DNA of 64,000 bases from Bacteroidota bacterium (GCA_018829205.1 JAHJUE010000022.1:62001-126000), one strand, 5' to 3'. Shown: positions 1-9,593, counted from the stretch's first letter. Program-made: numbers and translations. Notes: generated by a model from the letters alone, not told the origin.

Positions 1-159
1 AATATTATCGCGTATAATATCCTTTATAAATGCTAGTCCGTTTGCTTTACCGCCTAACGAACCTTTGCCGATGCATGTAAAATTATCGGACGATTGAAAA
101 AACGCCCTATCGAATTGTTTAAACTTTTTACTTCCGTTTTCGTTTTTATCTAAGTTCAT
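1..159 (-). CDS. PEP/pyruvate-binding domain protein, N-terminal part (cut by window edge)
   Basis: The ATG at 159-157 opens a frame that stays open for 53 codons to the window edge, so only the N-terminus is present. The peptide contains FTCIGKGSLGGKANGLAF (residues about 28-45). This Gly/Lys-rich signature resembles the start of the ATP-grasp PEP/pyruvate-binding domain of PEP synthase and pyruvate phosphate dikinase-like proteins, where the Lys/Gly loop contacts ATP. The rest of the gene lies to the left, so subfamily and function cannot be set. There is no clear Shine-Dalgarno sequence before the ATG. Confidence 0.6.
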   Translation of the reverse strand, partial: MNLDKNENGSKKFKQFDRAFFQSSDNFTCIGKGSLGGKANGLAFIKDIIRDNI

Positions 160-360
160 AAGTTTAATATAAAGTAAATATAATGAACAAAAAATAAACT
201 GAATCTTCAATAAAAACATTTAAAATCGTTTTTACTAAAAAGAAAAATCAGCTTGAATGGAATATAAGCTATTTATTTTGTCGGAATTTATTGGAATAAA
301 ACAATTGAATTGATTCTATATAAAGAATAAAAAGTGGAGAAAAAAAGAAAAAATAAAATG

Positions 361-387
361 AGGGAATCTTCTTTAAGAAGATTCCCT
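361..387 (-). terminator. Rho-independent terminator after glutamate dehydrogenase
   Basis: A perfect inverted repeat, AGGGAATCTTCTT and its complement with a one-base centre (13 bp arms), lies 32 bp past the dehydrogenase stop codon. On the minus strand it is followed by a T-rich stretch. A second AT-rich hairpin (390-416, arms AAATTAAAT/ATTTAATTT) sits between it and the stop codon. Confidence 0.8.
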
Positions 388-419
388 TCAAATTAAATAC
401 GCTTCGGATTTAATTTATC

Positions 420-1706
420 TTAAACCCAGCCTCTATCTTTACAAGCTTGAGCTACGCGGCTGACTGCAATTACGTACGCAGCATCGCGCATATACAAGTT
501 CTGTTTTTTAGCCAAATCACTAACGGCTAAAAATGCAGCTGTCATTTTAGTATCGAGTTTACTTAAGACTTCGTCTTTTTCCCAATAATAATTCATATTG
601 CATTGAACTTGTTCAAAATAGCTGCAGGTAACACCGCCGGCATTAGCTAGAAAATCGGGAATAACGAATATTCCTTTTTTCTCAATTACTTTATCCGCAT
701 CCGGTGTTGTAGGTCCGTTTGCGCCTTCGGCTATTATTTTAACAGTATCTTTAATTTTATCAACGTTATCTTTTCTTATTTGATTTTCAATAGCTGCAGG
801 AATAAGAATATCTACTTCTTGTTCAATCCAAGCTTCTGCATCCAAAATTTCATAACCCATTTTAACGGCTTTTTCTTTATCGATTCCGCCGAATTTGTCG
901 GTAATCTTTAAAAGTTCTTCAAGTTTAATTCCGTCATTTTTCTTGTATGAATAAGATGTTTCGTCCTTCTGATCCCAGCATGAAACGCAGACTACTTTAC
1001 CGCCCATTTGAGTATAAAGCTGAATAGCGTATTGCGCAACATTACCAAAACCCTGAACGCTGGCAGTAGTATTTTCAGGTTTAATACCCATTTGTTTTAA
1101 AGCTTCGCGAACTGTAAAAATAACTCCGTATCCGGTAGCTTCTGTTCTGCCTAATGATCCGCCCATTCCAACAGGTTTGCCTGTTATAAATCCAGGGTAT
1201 TTAGCGCCGTTTATAACTTCAAATTCATCAAGCATCCATAACATATGCTGAGCGTTGGTCATAACGTCGGGAGCAGGAACGTCATTAAGCGGTCCTACAT
1301 TTTTTGACATCTGTCTAACCCAGCCGCGGCAAATTTGCTCTTGTTCTTTCATACTTAAATTATGAGGATCGCAGATTACTCCTCCCTTTCCGCCGCCTAA
1401 AGGAATATTTACAACAGCGGTTTTCCAGCTCATCCACATTGAAAGAGCTCTAACTGTATTTACGGTTTCTTGCGGGTGGAAACGGATACCGCCTTTACTC
1501 GGACCCATCGCATCGTTGTGCTGTACTCTGAATCCCTGAAACACTTGTGTTGTACCGTCATCCATTTTAACAGGAATGCTGAAATGGAATTCTCTTAAAG
1601 GATTTCTTAATAAATCTCTTGTGCCTTGATCAAGCGCCAATATATCAGCTACTTTGTCAAATTGGGCTTGCGCCATTGCGAAAGGGTTAAAATCTGTACC
1701 TTTCAT
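420..1706 (-). CDS. gdhA: Glu/Leu/Phe/Val-type dehydrogenase (glutamate dehydrogenase)
   Basis: This is a 428-residue protein of the normal length for the hexameric glutamate dehydrogenase family. It catalyses NAD(P)-dependent interconversion of glutamate with 2-oxoglutarate plus ammonia in the cytoplasm. The N-terminal dimerisation domain carries the glycine-rich catalytic-lysine motif GGGKGGVICDP. The second domain begins after MGGSLGRTEATGYG and has the Rossmann motif VQGFGNVAQYA. The ATG at 1706 is preceded by GAGGTG at good spacing. It is monocistronic, with its own terminator and a long upstream region. Cofactor preference (NAD or NADP) and a Leu/Phe specificity cannot be decided by eye, but the length and motifs favour glutamate. 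Confidence 0.9.
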   Translation of the reverse strand: MKGTDFNPFAMAQAQFDKVADILALDQGTRDLLRNPLREFHFSIPVKMDDGTTQVFQGFRVQHNDAMGPSKGGIRFHPQETVNTVRALSMWMSWKTAVVNIPLGGGKGGVICDPHNLSMKEQEQICRGWVRQMSKNVGPLNDVPAPDVMTNAQHMLWMLDEFEVINGAKYPGFITGKPVGMGGSLGRTEATGYGVIFTVREALKQMGIKPENTTASVQGFGNVAQYAIQLYTQMGGKVVCVSCWDQKDETSYSYKKNDGIKLEELLKITDKFGGIDKEKAVKMGYEILDAEAWIEQEVDILIPAAIENQIRKDNVDKIKDTVKIIAEGANGPTTPDADKVIEKKGIFVIPDFLANAGGVTCSYFEQVQCNMNYYWEKDEVLSKLDTKMTAAFLAVSDLAKKQNLYMRDAAYVIAVSRVAQACKDRGWV

Positions 1707-2174
1707 TTTTTCACCTCAACCATACTAGTTTATTTACATAAGTTAATTAACTAAGAGCTTTAATCCGGCATTTAGTTTTCCGTAAGATATTATGTTATTC
1801 ATTTTATCTTAGGTTTTGGTGTTTCATTATTCAATAATTCCGGTAATAGCTCAACAAATCATAAAGTAAAAATTTGCTTATGAAAAAATATATAATGTTA
1901 ATATGAGGCGCAATAAAATAAGATATCTAGAGCGGATTTTTTTATAATATATTTATTTATTTGTGATTTGCTTAATAAGATTAGTAATAGTTTTAATCGA
2001 GATTAATAAAATTAATTAAGGCCGAAACTTGATTTTACCTTAATATATTTTGTTAATTACTAACTTTCTGGAATATTTTTACTAATAAGGTTTTCTGAGC
2101 CTAAGTGTCGATTACATTTTTATATTTTTTAAAATTTGCGGATTGAATAGCCCCAAAATAAAATTAGTTAAATA
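1707..2174. other. Intergenic region upstream of gdhA
   Basis: These 468 bases contain no credible gene. A perfect 12-bp palindrome, AGTTAATTAACT, lies at 1741-1752, about 35 bp upstream of the dehydrogenase start codon, and could be an operator or part of the promoter. The rest is AT-rich. No tRNA, riboswitch or repeat was recognised. Confidence 0.4.
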
Positions 2175-2971
2175 TTACAACGAAGGATAAATCAGCAATA
2201 TAGGACATAGTTTATTTCTCATAATTAATTCTTGCGAAAGGCGCAGATATGATTCGGCGCCTTTTGATTTTGCGTCATATAATACAACCGGTTTTCCGAA
2301 ATATGTCGATTCGGCAATTGTAGAATTTTTTGGAATCGTACAGTTAAATACATACTTACCGAACTTACTGTACAATCTTTTTTCGGTAATTGTAGATACC
2401 TTTGTATTGCTTTCATACATTGTATGAAGAATACCTTCTATTTTTAATCCCGGATTGTAATTATTCCTAATCCAAAGAATATAATTTATCATTTTTTTTA
2501 GGGCAATTAATGAATAGTTGCCCGACTTAATGGGTATAATTACAGAATTTGAAGCGGCTAAAGCCAGTGAAGTTGATCCTTTAAGATAAGGGGGGGTATC
2601 AATTATTATAAATTTGTATGTGTTCAGCTGCTGCTGAATATATTATTTAATAAATTAATATTATTTGAAATTCTCGCAAGTCTTTCTTCATCCTGATAAT
2701 TAATAATTTTAGAAGGGACAAAATCCAAATTTTCGAGTTCTGTTTTTTGAATTACCTGAGGTATCGATTTGTGAAAATTAAGTACATCAAATATATCACC
2801 GTTGATATTTTCATTTTCAATTCCTAATGAAACCGAACATGAACCCGAAGGATCCATATCAATTAATAATGTACGTTTCTCCGCGGCGGCTAAGCATGAA
2901 GCAAGATTAACCGCGGTAGTCGTTTTCCCTACTCCGCCTTTTGGAATGGCGATCGAAATAACTTTACTCAT
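2175..2971 (-). pseudogene. ParA/Soj-family ATPase, frameshifted
   Basis: Two frames together make one ParA-type P-loop ATPase of about 265 residues. The first (from ATG 2971) has the deviant Walker A motif PKGGVGKTT and Walker A' LLIDMDPSG, and ends at TGA 2624-2626 after IFSSS. The second frame opens at about 2637 and continues QQQLNTYKFIIIDTPP, which is the Walker B region, through VIIPIKSG and on to the C-terminus at 2175. One missing T in ATATTCAGCAG would restore a single frame (ATATTTCAG). ParA proteins partition DNA or position complexes on membrane or nucleoid, usually with a ParB-like partner; none is seen here. The cause could be a true pseudogenising deletion or a sequence error. 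The longer start at 3013 is less likely because homology begins at MSKVISIAIPKGG. Confidence 0.75.
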
Positions 2972-3116
2972 AAAGAAAAGATTTTTAATTGCTGAAATGA
3001 AAAGATATGACAATAAACATAATTAAATCTTTATAAACAAAACAGATAAATTATATTAAAAGAAAGTTTGAAGTTCTATAGATAGTCTCAATATATAAAA
3101 AATCATTTAACAGATT

Positions 3117-3578
3117 TTATTTGAAATATTCTTCTTTATATTTTATTAAATGATAAACCCCTAGTCCTACCGCCGAAATTCCAGCCGCTGTTCCTATAAT
3201 TTTACCGAATGTCCCTAGCTCATTTTTTTTAATAAAACTATAGTTCATTAGCATAGCTTTAGACAGCTGAAGCTTTGACTTTTCCAGCCCGAAATTACTT
3301 TCTTTATCATTAACATTTTCTAATGAATTAAACAGATAAGAATTCGATATAAAATCTTTTGGCAAAAGAATTTCATTTGAATAGAACGGGATGTTCAGAT
3401 ATAAAGGGTTTACCGGAGAATAATAATCTTTATAATTTTTTTCGGTCATTTCATTTGCAATATCAGTACTGTCATTAACAATTGTCGGTGTTGTTGTAAT
3501 ACCGGCATCGCTTAAGTATTCAAAGGCATAATTTTCAGTAAAATGGATTAACGATATTAATATAAATAGTAATTTCAT
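3117..3578 (-). CDS. Small exported or membrane-anchored protein, unknown function
   Basis: I do not recognise this 153-residue protein. From ATG 3578 it begins MKLLFILISLIHFTENYAFE, a short signal-peptide-like segment. The middle is polar and rich in Asn and Ser. Near the C-terminus, KIIGTAAGISAVGLGVYHLI is a second hydrophobic stretch followed by a charged tail (KYKEEYFK), suggesting C-terminal membrane insertion. A longer start at 3599 exists, but it would add seven residues before the hydrophobic start and place the initiator inside the loop of the terminator hairpin at 3589-3612. It follows the ferredoxin gene but is separated from it by that hairpin, so co-transcription is doubtful. Confidence 0.55.
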   Translation of the reverse strand: MKLLFILISLIHFTENYAFEYLSDAGITTTPTIVNDSTDIANEMTEKNYKDYYSPVNPLYLNIPFYSNEILLPKDFISNSYLFNSLENVNDKESNFGLEKSKLQLSKAMLMNYSFIKKNELGTFGKIIGTAAGISAVGLGVYHLIKYKEEYFK

Positions 3579-3588
3579 TTTAATATAA

Positions 3589-3612
3589 CCGGACCGCATT
3601 TCTGCAGTCCGG
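3589..3612 (-). terminator. Hairpin terminator after ferredoxin gene
   Basis: On the minus strand CCGGACTGC and GCGGTCCGG form a 9-bp stem (one G-U pair) around a six-base loop, followed by TTATATTAAAAT. It begins 8 bp past the ferredoxin stop codon. Confidence 0.6.
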
Positions 3613-3620
3613 GTTAAAAC

Positions 3621-3920
3621 CTATCTTCCTAATTTGTCTAAAAATTCTTTTTTAGCCATTAAATCTTCTTTGGATTCAACATGATCTGGATCCATAATAA
3701 TTGCTTCGGTAGGACAAGCTGCAATACATTGCGGTTCGTCGTAATAACCAACGCATTCAGTACATTTACCAGGAACTACATATGTATACTCATCCGATAT
3801 TGGATCATGAGTTTCACCGCCAAGGTGCCAGTTTTCGCCGGCAGAATAAATTGCGGTATTTGGGCATTCAGCTTCGCAAGCATTGCAAGCGATACATTCT
3901 TCAGTAATTTTTACAGCCAT
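3621..3920 (-). CDS. 2[4Fe-4S] ferredoxin, YfhL-like
   Basis: This is a 99-residue bacterial dicluster ferredoxin carrying electrons between cytoplasmic redox enzymes. The first cluster motif is CIACNACEAECPN (residues 9-21). The second, CTECVGYYDEPQCIAACP, has the eight-residue insertion between the second and third cysteines that is typical of YfhL/Alvin-type ferredoxins. A C-terminal helix of about 25 charged residues follows. The start at 3920 has GAGGAAAT ahead of it. It is probably monocistronic, with its own terminator. The physiological partner is not evident; nearby genes do not help. Confidence 0.88.
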   Translation of the reverse strand: MAVKITEECIACNACEAECPNTAIYSAGENWHLGGETHDPISDEYTYVVPGKCTECVGYYDEPQCIAACPTEAIIMDPDHVESKEDLMAKKEFLDKLGR

Positions 3921-4049
3921 TATTTCCTCTATTATTTAGTATTTATATTTTGTGGATAAATGATGTTTTTAATAAATAACAGCTTCTAATAATTTGATAA
4001 TAATTTCACAAGTAAAATTAAGTAATAACAATATAGAATGAAAGCAGAA

Positions 4050-6881
4050 TTAATTGCCGGCGGGAAATTGCACAATAAATGTTGTTCCTGTGTCTGCCTT
4101 ACTGCTTAAACCAATTCTACCGTGCATTACTTCAACAAATTTTTTGGTTATTGTTAATCCAAGTCCGCAACCTTCAAATGACCTGTTATTACCCTCACTT
4201 ACCTGTCTGAATGGCTCAAATATAAGCTGCTGACTTTCTTTTGGTATTCCGATCCCCGAATCGGTTACTTTAAGGCAAGCATATTTTTTTTCTTTTACAT
4301 AATCATAATATAATTCAACAATAACTCCCCCCTTATTCGTATATTTCACCGAATTATCAACAAGGTTTTTCACTATATCCGAATATAATCTTTCATCTAC
4401 AGAGGCAATAATATGTTTATCTTCTTCGGTTACTAATAAGGATATTTTTTTATTAACCGCAATTTCATTAAACTGATCGGTAATTTCTTTCGTAAGTTTG
4501 TTTAATTCAATGTTCTCGATTTTAAGTTCCAGTTCATTGGACTCTACTTTAGATAAATCCAATATAGAATTTAAAGTGCGTGTAAGTCTTTTACCGCCGG
4601 AATAAATATTCCCTGCTATTTCTTTTAAGTCTTTTTCTCTAATTTCATCGAATAATATTTCGGCAAAACCGATAATACCAATCATCGGCGTTCTTAATTC
4701 ATGACTCATATTATTAAGGAAGATTGATTTTAATCTGCTCATTTCTTCCGCTTTTTCTTTCGCGTTTCTTAATTCAACTTCGGTTCTTTTTCTTTCCGTT
4801 ATATCTTCTTTTACAGCAATAAAATTAGTAATGCTTCCCTTGTCATTTTTTATTGGAGAAACCGACGCCAATTCCCAGAAATATTCATCGTTTTTCTTCT
4901 TATTATAAAACTCGCCGTACCATGTATTACCTTCTAAAATAGTCTTCCAAAGCATCTCATATTTTTCCTGAGATGTTTTCCCCGACTTAAGGATACGCGG
5001 TGTTTTTCCGATAACTTCTTCTTCAGAATACCCGGTTATTTCAATAAATCTGGGATTCACATATGTAATTTTTCCGTCGGTATCTGTTATCATTACCGAA
5101 GCGGGGCTTTGTTCTATTGCTGTTGACAATAATTTGAATTGAGCTTCAGCTTTTTTTCTGTCGGTTATATCACGCGCGATGCTTAGGATTGCCATTTTAT
5201 TTTCATAATCAATTATTCGTGAACTAATTTCAACAGGTATTTCTTTGCCGTCCTTAGTTCTATGCTCACTTTCATAAAGGTAGAATTTGTTTTTCTTTAT
5301 TTCCGTTAATATAAATTCCTTGTTTGCTTTAAAATCATCCGAAATAATATCCCACATTGTAAAATTCATAAGTTCATTTTTGGTGTATGCAAGATTTTCG
5401 AATGCCGAACTGTTAGCTTCTATTATTTTGCCTCCTAATTCGGAAATTATAATCGAATCGCTTATGCTGTCAAACAATTCGCTATAGCGTGTTTCGGAAT
5501 GTTTTAATGCTTTCTCGACTTGTTTTGAAGCGGTAATATCGTGACCAACGGATATAAGTAAATCATCGGGACCTTTTGTTTCCTGCCAGAGTATCCATGT
5601 AGGACTTCCGCTTTTGCTTTTGACAAAACGTTCATAAGGTTCCTTATTAATTTCCAATTTTCCCGAAGCTCTTTTTTGAGATTCCTCTTTTTCTTTTTCC
5701 ATTTCGCCGCTTACAAACCATGTATTCTGCCACCATCCGTCCCCCATAAGTTCTTCAGGTTTATAACCTAAAATTCCGTAAACCGATGGACTTATATATT
5801 TAATGGAAGACCTTGAGTCGGTAACAACAATAAGAGAACCGACATTTTGAAGAATTAGATCGGATAAAGTTATTTTATCCTGAGTGATTTTTGATTCTGT
5901 TATATCCATAGAATCGATATAAACTACACGTTTTCTGTTTTTATCTTTTACCGATCTCGCTGTTTCTTTTACCCAAAGGTTTTTGCCTTTTGAGTTTGTT
6001 CTCTGCAATTCCCAGTTTAGAACATTTCCTGTTTCTTTAACTAGTTTTTTTAAATGACTTCTAAAAACCTCAACATGGTTTGAGGAAGTTATTTTTTCAA
6101 TGGATTTCCCCACAAGTTCGTTTGAAGAAAAACCCAGAAATTCGGCGCCTTTTTTATTTACATATAATATTTTTCCGTCCGCGTCTATATTAAACTGCAT
6201 CAATGGTTTCTGTTCATAAAAATATTTTACCTTTGTTTCTATAAACGTAGCCCAATCGCTTACTTTTTTCATTTGCGCTTTAACATATCTGCTGTTTATA
6301 AATACAATAAAAAAAAGTAAAACCAATAAACCCGAAGCGATAAGATGATAGAACAGCCACTTCCATTTAGAGGCAAGCTCGGAACTATTTAAAAATCGTT
6401 TTTCATAAATATCATTTTTTATTTCAGCCGATAACTCGGTTATTAAATTTATATCAGACGTTATCGAGGTTTTTAGATTCGTGATCTTATCATGCGTCTC
6501 TGCTTTTAATAAAACCTGAAACTCATTATTAATTGAGTTTAGAATTGAATCTATTATTGAAATATTTAATTCGGCCTGCTTAATAAAGATTTTATTCAAT
6601 TTTATTGAATCTACTAAAGCTTTTATTCCAACAAACCTTTTATTCCAGTAAACAGCAGCAGAGTCTTTTTCAATTTCATTGCCGAATTCGTTTTCAATTA
6701 AAAATAATTCAGGTAGTATTTGACTTATAGAATTATTTTTATCGAATAAATTCGAATTTGCGTTCATCTCCGTTTGTTTCTTATTTATGTAGTCATACAA
6801 TTTATAACTCCATAACGAGAATACGGAGGTAATAAGCAGCATAAATATATAAAGAATAATAAATGAAATTTTTATCTTCAT
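4050..6881 (-). CDS. Membrane-bound histidine kinase with four PAS domains
   Basis: This 943-residue sensor kinase has an N-terminal transmembrane helix (residues about 5-27), a roughly 145-residue helical extracytoplasmic region, and a second membrane helix (about 176-197, LLVLLFFIVF). Four PAS domains with PAC ends follow (starting near 220, 340, 462 and 585; each ends in DIT- or DITERK-like motifs). The HisKA dimerisation helix has His727 in SHELRTP. The HATPase domain shows the N-box NLVDNSVKYT, DSGIGIP and GLGLT. There is no receiver domain, so it must phosphorylate a separate regulator. The ATG at 6881 has GGAGA at good spacing. It lies at the downstream edge of the signalling block, about 280 bp after the REC-kinase gene 7161-8243. 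The ligand is unknown; the fourth PAS closely resembles one in the 2284-residue kinase. Confidence 0.88.
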   Translation of the reverse strand: MKIKISFIILYIFMLLITSVFSLWSYKLYDYINKKQTEMNANSNLFDKNNSISQILPELFLIENEFGNEIEKDSAAVYWNKRFVGIKALVDSIKLNKIFIKQAELNISIIDSILNSINNEFQVLLKAETHDKITNLKTSITSDINLITELSAEIKNDIYEKRFLNSSELASKWKWLFYHLIASGLLVLLFFIVFINSRYVKAQMKKVSDWATFIETKVKYFYEQKPLMQFNIDADGKILYVNKKGAEFLGFSSNELVGKSIEKITSSNHVEVFRSHLKKLVKETGNVLNWELQRTNSKGKNLWVKETARSVKDKNRKRVVYIDSMDITESKITQDKITLSDLILQNVGSLIVVTDSRSSIKYISPSVYGILGYKPEELMGDGWWQNTWFVSGEMEKEKEESQKRASGKLEINKEPYERFVKSKSGSPTWILWQETKGPDDLLISVGHDITASKQVEKALKHSETRYSELFDSISDSIIISELGGKIIEANSSAFENLAYTKNELMNFTMWDIISDDFKANKEFILTEIKKNKFYLYESEHRTKDGKEIPVEISSRIIDYENKMAILSIARDITDRKKAEAQFKLLSTAIEQSPASVMITDTDGKITYVNPRFIEITGYSEEEVIGKTPRILKSGKTSQEKYEMLWKTILEGNTWYGEFYNKKKNDEYFWELASVSPIKNDKGSITNFIAVKEDITERKRTEVELRNAKEKAEEMSRLKSIFLNNMSHELRTPMIGIIGFAEILFDEIREKDLKEIAGNIYSGGKRLTRTLNSILDLSKVESNELELKIENIELNKLTKEITDQFNEIAVNKKISLLVTEEDKHIIASVDERLYSDIVKNLVDNSVKYTNKGGVIVELYYDYVKEKKYACLKVTDSGIGIPKESQQLIFEPFRQVSEGNNRSFEGCGLGLTITKKFVEVMHGRIGLSSKADTGTTFIVQFPAGN

Positions 6882-7114
6882 TATTGTCTCCGCAAATTGC
6901 GGTTTGTTGGGGAGTTACTTTATTTAATGACGTGCGTTAAGTTAGATAATAGTGCAGAATATTTCAAATATAATTGAATTCAAACATATCAATTTAAATT
7001 ACAGCGTAAATTTATAAGTATCAAAAAGTTATTAATTTAAAAATGGATTTTCGATTCAATGGGCGGGGAAAAATACCGATCTAGGAATTAAAATCAATTT
7101 TAAAAATACAGGGG

Positions 7115-7146
7115 GGAGACGCCGGAAGATTGGAGAATGCGTCTCC
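7115..7146 (-). terminator. Hairpin after REC-histidine kinase gene
   Basis: GGAGACGC (7115-7122) and GCGTCTCC (7139-7146) form an inverted repeat just beyond the stop codon at 7161. T-rich sequence lies close on either side, so it could act in both directions. Confidence 0.5.
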
Positions 7147-7160
7147 TCTTTTAATTTTAT

Positions 7161-8243
7161 TTAATCTCCTTTAAGCGGAATTCTTACCGAGACTTCGGAG
7201 AAATTGTTTTTACTATTAATTTGAAGAGTGCCTCCGACAAGGGTTAAAATGCTTTTAACAATTGATAAACCTAATCCGTTGCCGTTCTGCTGAAACTTAT
7301 CTCTGTCGAATTGAACAAACTCAGATACTTTTTTTATCTGATCATTTGTAAATTCTCTTCCGTTATTAGTTATTTCAATCTGATAATAATCGTTTTCTTC
7401 TTTAGTGCTTATCTTAACAATCCCGTTTGCAAGAGAGAACTTAATTGCGTTATCTATTAATTCATCCAGAAGAATTCTTAAATAATTTTCCGGGATATTA
7501 ATACTCCGCTCAATAATTTGGGATTCAAATGAAATATTATTTGAATAAATTTTCTGAAGTTTTTGAATTGTGTTTTCTATTGACCGGGCAATGGAATAAT
7601 CTGAGCAGCTTTCATCAAGATGATGACTACCTGAAAACTTAATTTCCGATTTCAGCTGTGTAAATATCAGAAACTTTTCTATGGTTCTTAATAGTCTGTT
7701 CCCCGCCACATTAATTCTTTCAACCATATCAATTATTTCGGCCGGTGTCTCTTCTTTAAAATCATTTAGTATTAAATCCGTATAACCTAAAATTGATACA
7801 AGCGGGGTCCTTAATTCATGAGGTATGTATTTTGTGATTCCGGTTTTAAGAATTTCAAATCTATCTTCCAGATCCTTTTTTTTCTTTAACCTTGTTTTTA
7901 CCGACTGAAGCAGTTCAGCCGCGTTAAAAGGTTTTGCAATGTAATCATCTACACCGAGATTCATTCCCTCTCTGTAATTTTCGTATGTTGTTTTAGCCGT
8001 TAAAAATACAAAAGGTATTGAGGCAAGAGTCTCGTCTTTTTTAATCTCCTCCAAAAGCTCATAACCGCTTTTTACGGGCATCATTATATCGGATAAAATT
8101 AAATCAAAAGGCTGTTCCTTAACTAATTTTAAAGCAATTTCACCATTATCCGCTTCGGTAATTTCATATCCCTCGTTTAACAACAAATATTTTATACCGG
8201 TTCTTATGCTTGAGTCATCTTCGGCAATTAAGATTTTTTCCAT
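7161..8243 (-). CDS. Hybrid receiver-histidine kinase (REC-HisKA-HATPase), paralog 1
   Basis: This 360-residue cytoplasmic protein has an N-terminal receiver domain (residues 1-120) with phospho-acceptor Asp52 in LILSDIMMP and acidic pocket EDD at 8-10. It is joined directly to a HisKA helix with His142 in IPHELRTPLVSI and a HATPase domain (NAIKFS, GNGLGLS). There is no PAS, membrane helix or DNA-binding domain, so it probably takes signal through its own receiver and passes it on. It is a close paralog of the gene at 21609-22700, with Asp52 and His142 at identical positions, and the two share an upstream direct-repeat element. The start is ATG 8243. Confidence 0.88.
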   Translation of the reverse strand: MEKILIAEDDSSIRTGIKYLLLNEGYEITEADNGEIALKLVKEQPFDLILSDIMMPVKSGYELLEEIKKDETLASIPFVFLTAKTTYENYREGMNLGVDDYIAKPFNAAELLQSVKTRLKKKKDLEDRFEILKTGITKYIPHELRTPLVSILGYTDLILNDFKEETPAEIIDMVERINVAGNRLLRTIEKFLIFTQLKSEIKFSGSHHLDESCSDYSIARSIENTIQKLQKIYSNNISFESQIIERSINIPENYLRILLDELIDNAIKFSLANGIVKISTKEENDYYQIEITNNGREFTNDQIKKVSEFVQFDRDKFQQNGNGLGLSIVKSILTLVGGTLQINSKNNFSEVSVRIPLKGD

Positions 8244-8310
8244 AATATGCTTAATAAATAATTTATTTAATTTAATATTCGAGAAGTAATTAATTATTTT
8301 AAAGCAAGAT

Positions 8311-8346
8311 GTGATAAGCGATGGTATTTTATGATAAGCGATAGTA
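8311..8346. promoter_or_regulatory. Tandem GATAAGCGAT direct repeats upstream of REC-kinase paralog 1
   Basis: Two copies of GTGATAAGCGATGGTA / ATGATAAGCGATAGTA start exactly 20 bp apart, about two helical turns, and lie 70-105 bp upstream of the REC-kinase start at 8243. A matching pair, also 20 bp apart and alignable without gaps over about 47 bp, lies upstream of the paralog (22767-22800). The same-face spacing suggests two monomers of a regulator; a LytTR-type protein is encoded next to the second copy. Confidence 0.55.
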
Positions 8347-8405
8347 ATATGATGTGAATAGCAGTCAAAATTAAACGTATAATTTGTCTAGTTTATTTTA
8401 AATAT

Positions 8406-9563
8406 TTATTTCGGCAGACTTAGTGTAAATACCGTGCCTTGTTTTTTATTTGAAACAAAACCGACGTTACCTTTTAAATACTGTTCAATTATTAATTTTA
8501 CGCTATATAAGCCAATTCCCCTCCCTTTTTCATTTTTTGTGCTAAATGACCTCTGAAAAAGCTGAAGTTGAATATTTTGAGGAATAATAGCCTGATTACT
8601 AATCTTAAATTGAATATTTTTTTTATTTTCAATTACATTTAAATCAATTGTGTCATTCTCATTTGATGCTTCAATGGCATTTTTCAGCAAATTTCCTAGT
8701 GACCTTATCAACAGATGCTGGTCGGTAATAATTTCTAAATCCGGATTTTGAACATTTATATCCAAATTTATTTTACCGTTTTTAATTTTGATAGAATAAA
8801 GTCTTTTTACTCCCTTTACTATATTTTCAATTTTTTCCACTTCCATATTGGGAGATAGATTTCCTTTTTCAGCGTTCGATAATTCCTGCTGGGACACAAT
8901 TTCGTCAATCAGCTGATCCATTGAACCTAACAATGAACTTATCAGTTCAACTCTTTGTGTCTTATCATCAAATTCCGGAAGTACTTCTGCGAGACCTCTC
9001 GCAGCGCTAACTGTGTTTAATACATCGTGAAAAAATATTCTTTCAAGAGATTCTTTTCTTTTTTCGTTGGAAATATCTCTTAAGGTAACCATTGTGTATA
9101 TATTTTTATCATAAACAATTGATTGGGTAAAAACCCTAAAATCAAAGGCGGTTTCAATTCCATTTATATCTGCCGTAATTCTGCACTCTTCAACGGCATT
9201 TGAATTTAAATTAATTGTGGTATTTAAAGCTTTAGCCGCGCCGCACTCTTTGCAGAATATTGAAGTGCCGCAGCCGCCGCTGAATTTGAATGCTTGAATA
9301 CAGTTCAGCGCTTCTCCAATTCTTTTCCCGCTTATTTCATATATATTTTCACAACCAAAGGATTTTAGTCCTATTGAATTACATGCAATAATTTGTCTAT
9401 GTTCATTTAAAAGAACTACTATTTCGGGGAAACCCTCAATTAGTTGATGAATTGTGGAATTATTTAATAAAACTGTCATTTCTTTATTAATAATTTCTGG
9501 ACTGCTTCTTTCGGGAGACATGAAATATGTTTTTATTTCATTCTGTGAATTCATAGTTTTCAT
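8406..9563 (-). CDS. PAS histidine kinase with cysteine-rich PAS domain
   Basis: This is a 385-residue soluble sensor kinase. The PAS domain (residues about 35-165) contains a cysteine cluster: GGCGTSIFCKECGAA, with Cys98, Cys104 and Cys107 plus Cys88. In other kinases this suggests a redox or metal-bound centre. The phospho-acceptor is probably His179 in FFHDVLNTVSAARGL, a divergent HisKA of the HDxxN type. The C-terminal HATPase shows NLLKNAIEAS and GRGIGLYSV. No membrane segment is present. It lies 30 bp downstream of the single-domain regulator at 9594-9989, its most likely partner. The start is ATG 9563; a second in-frame ATG lies three codons later. Confidence 0.82.
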   Translation of the reverse strand: MKTMNSQNEIKTYFMSPERSSPEIINKEMTVLLNNSTIHQLIEGFPEIVVLLNEHRQIIACNSIGLKSFGCENIYEISGKRIGEALNCIQAFKFSGGCGTSIFCKECGAAKALNTTINLNSNAVEECRITADINGIETAFDFRVFTQSIVYDKNIYTMVTLRDISNEKRKESLERIFFHDVLNTVSAARGLAEVLPEFDDKTQRVELISSLLGSMDQLIDEIVSQQELSNAEKGNLSPNMEVEKIENIVKGVKRLYSIKIKNGKINLDINVQNPDLEIITDQHLLIRSLGNLLKNAIEASNENDTIDLNVIENKKNIQFKISNQAIIPQNIQLQLFQRSFSTKNEKGRGIGLYSVKLIIEQYLKGNVGFVSNKKQGTVFTLSLPK

Positions 9564-9593
9564 ACTATTTAGTAAAATAAATAAAAGTTAATT

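Noticed and set aside
2600-2660. Programmed -1 frameshift in the ParA gene
   Set aside because: No slippery heptamer of the X-XXY-YYZ type and no strong downstream stem were seen; a one-base deletion is simpler.
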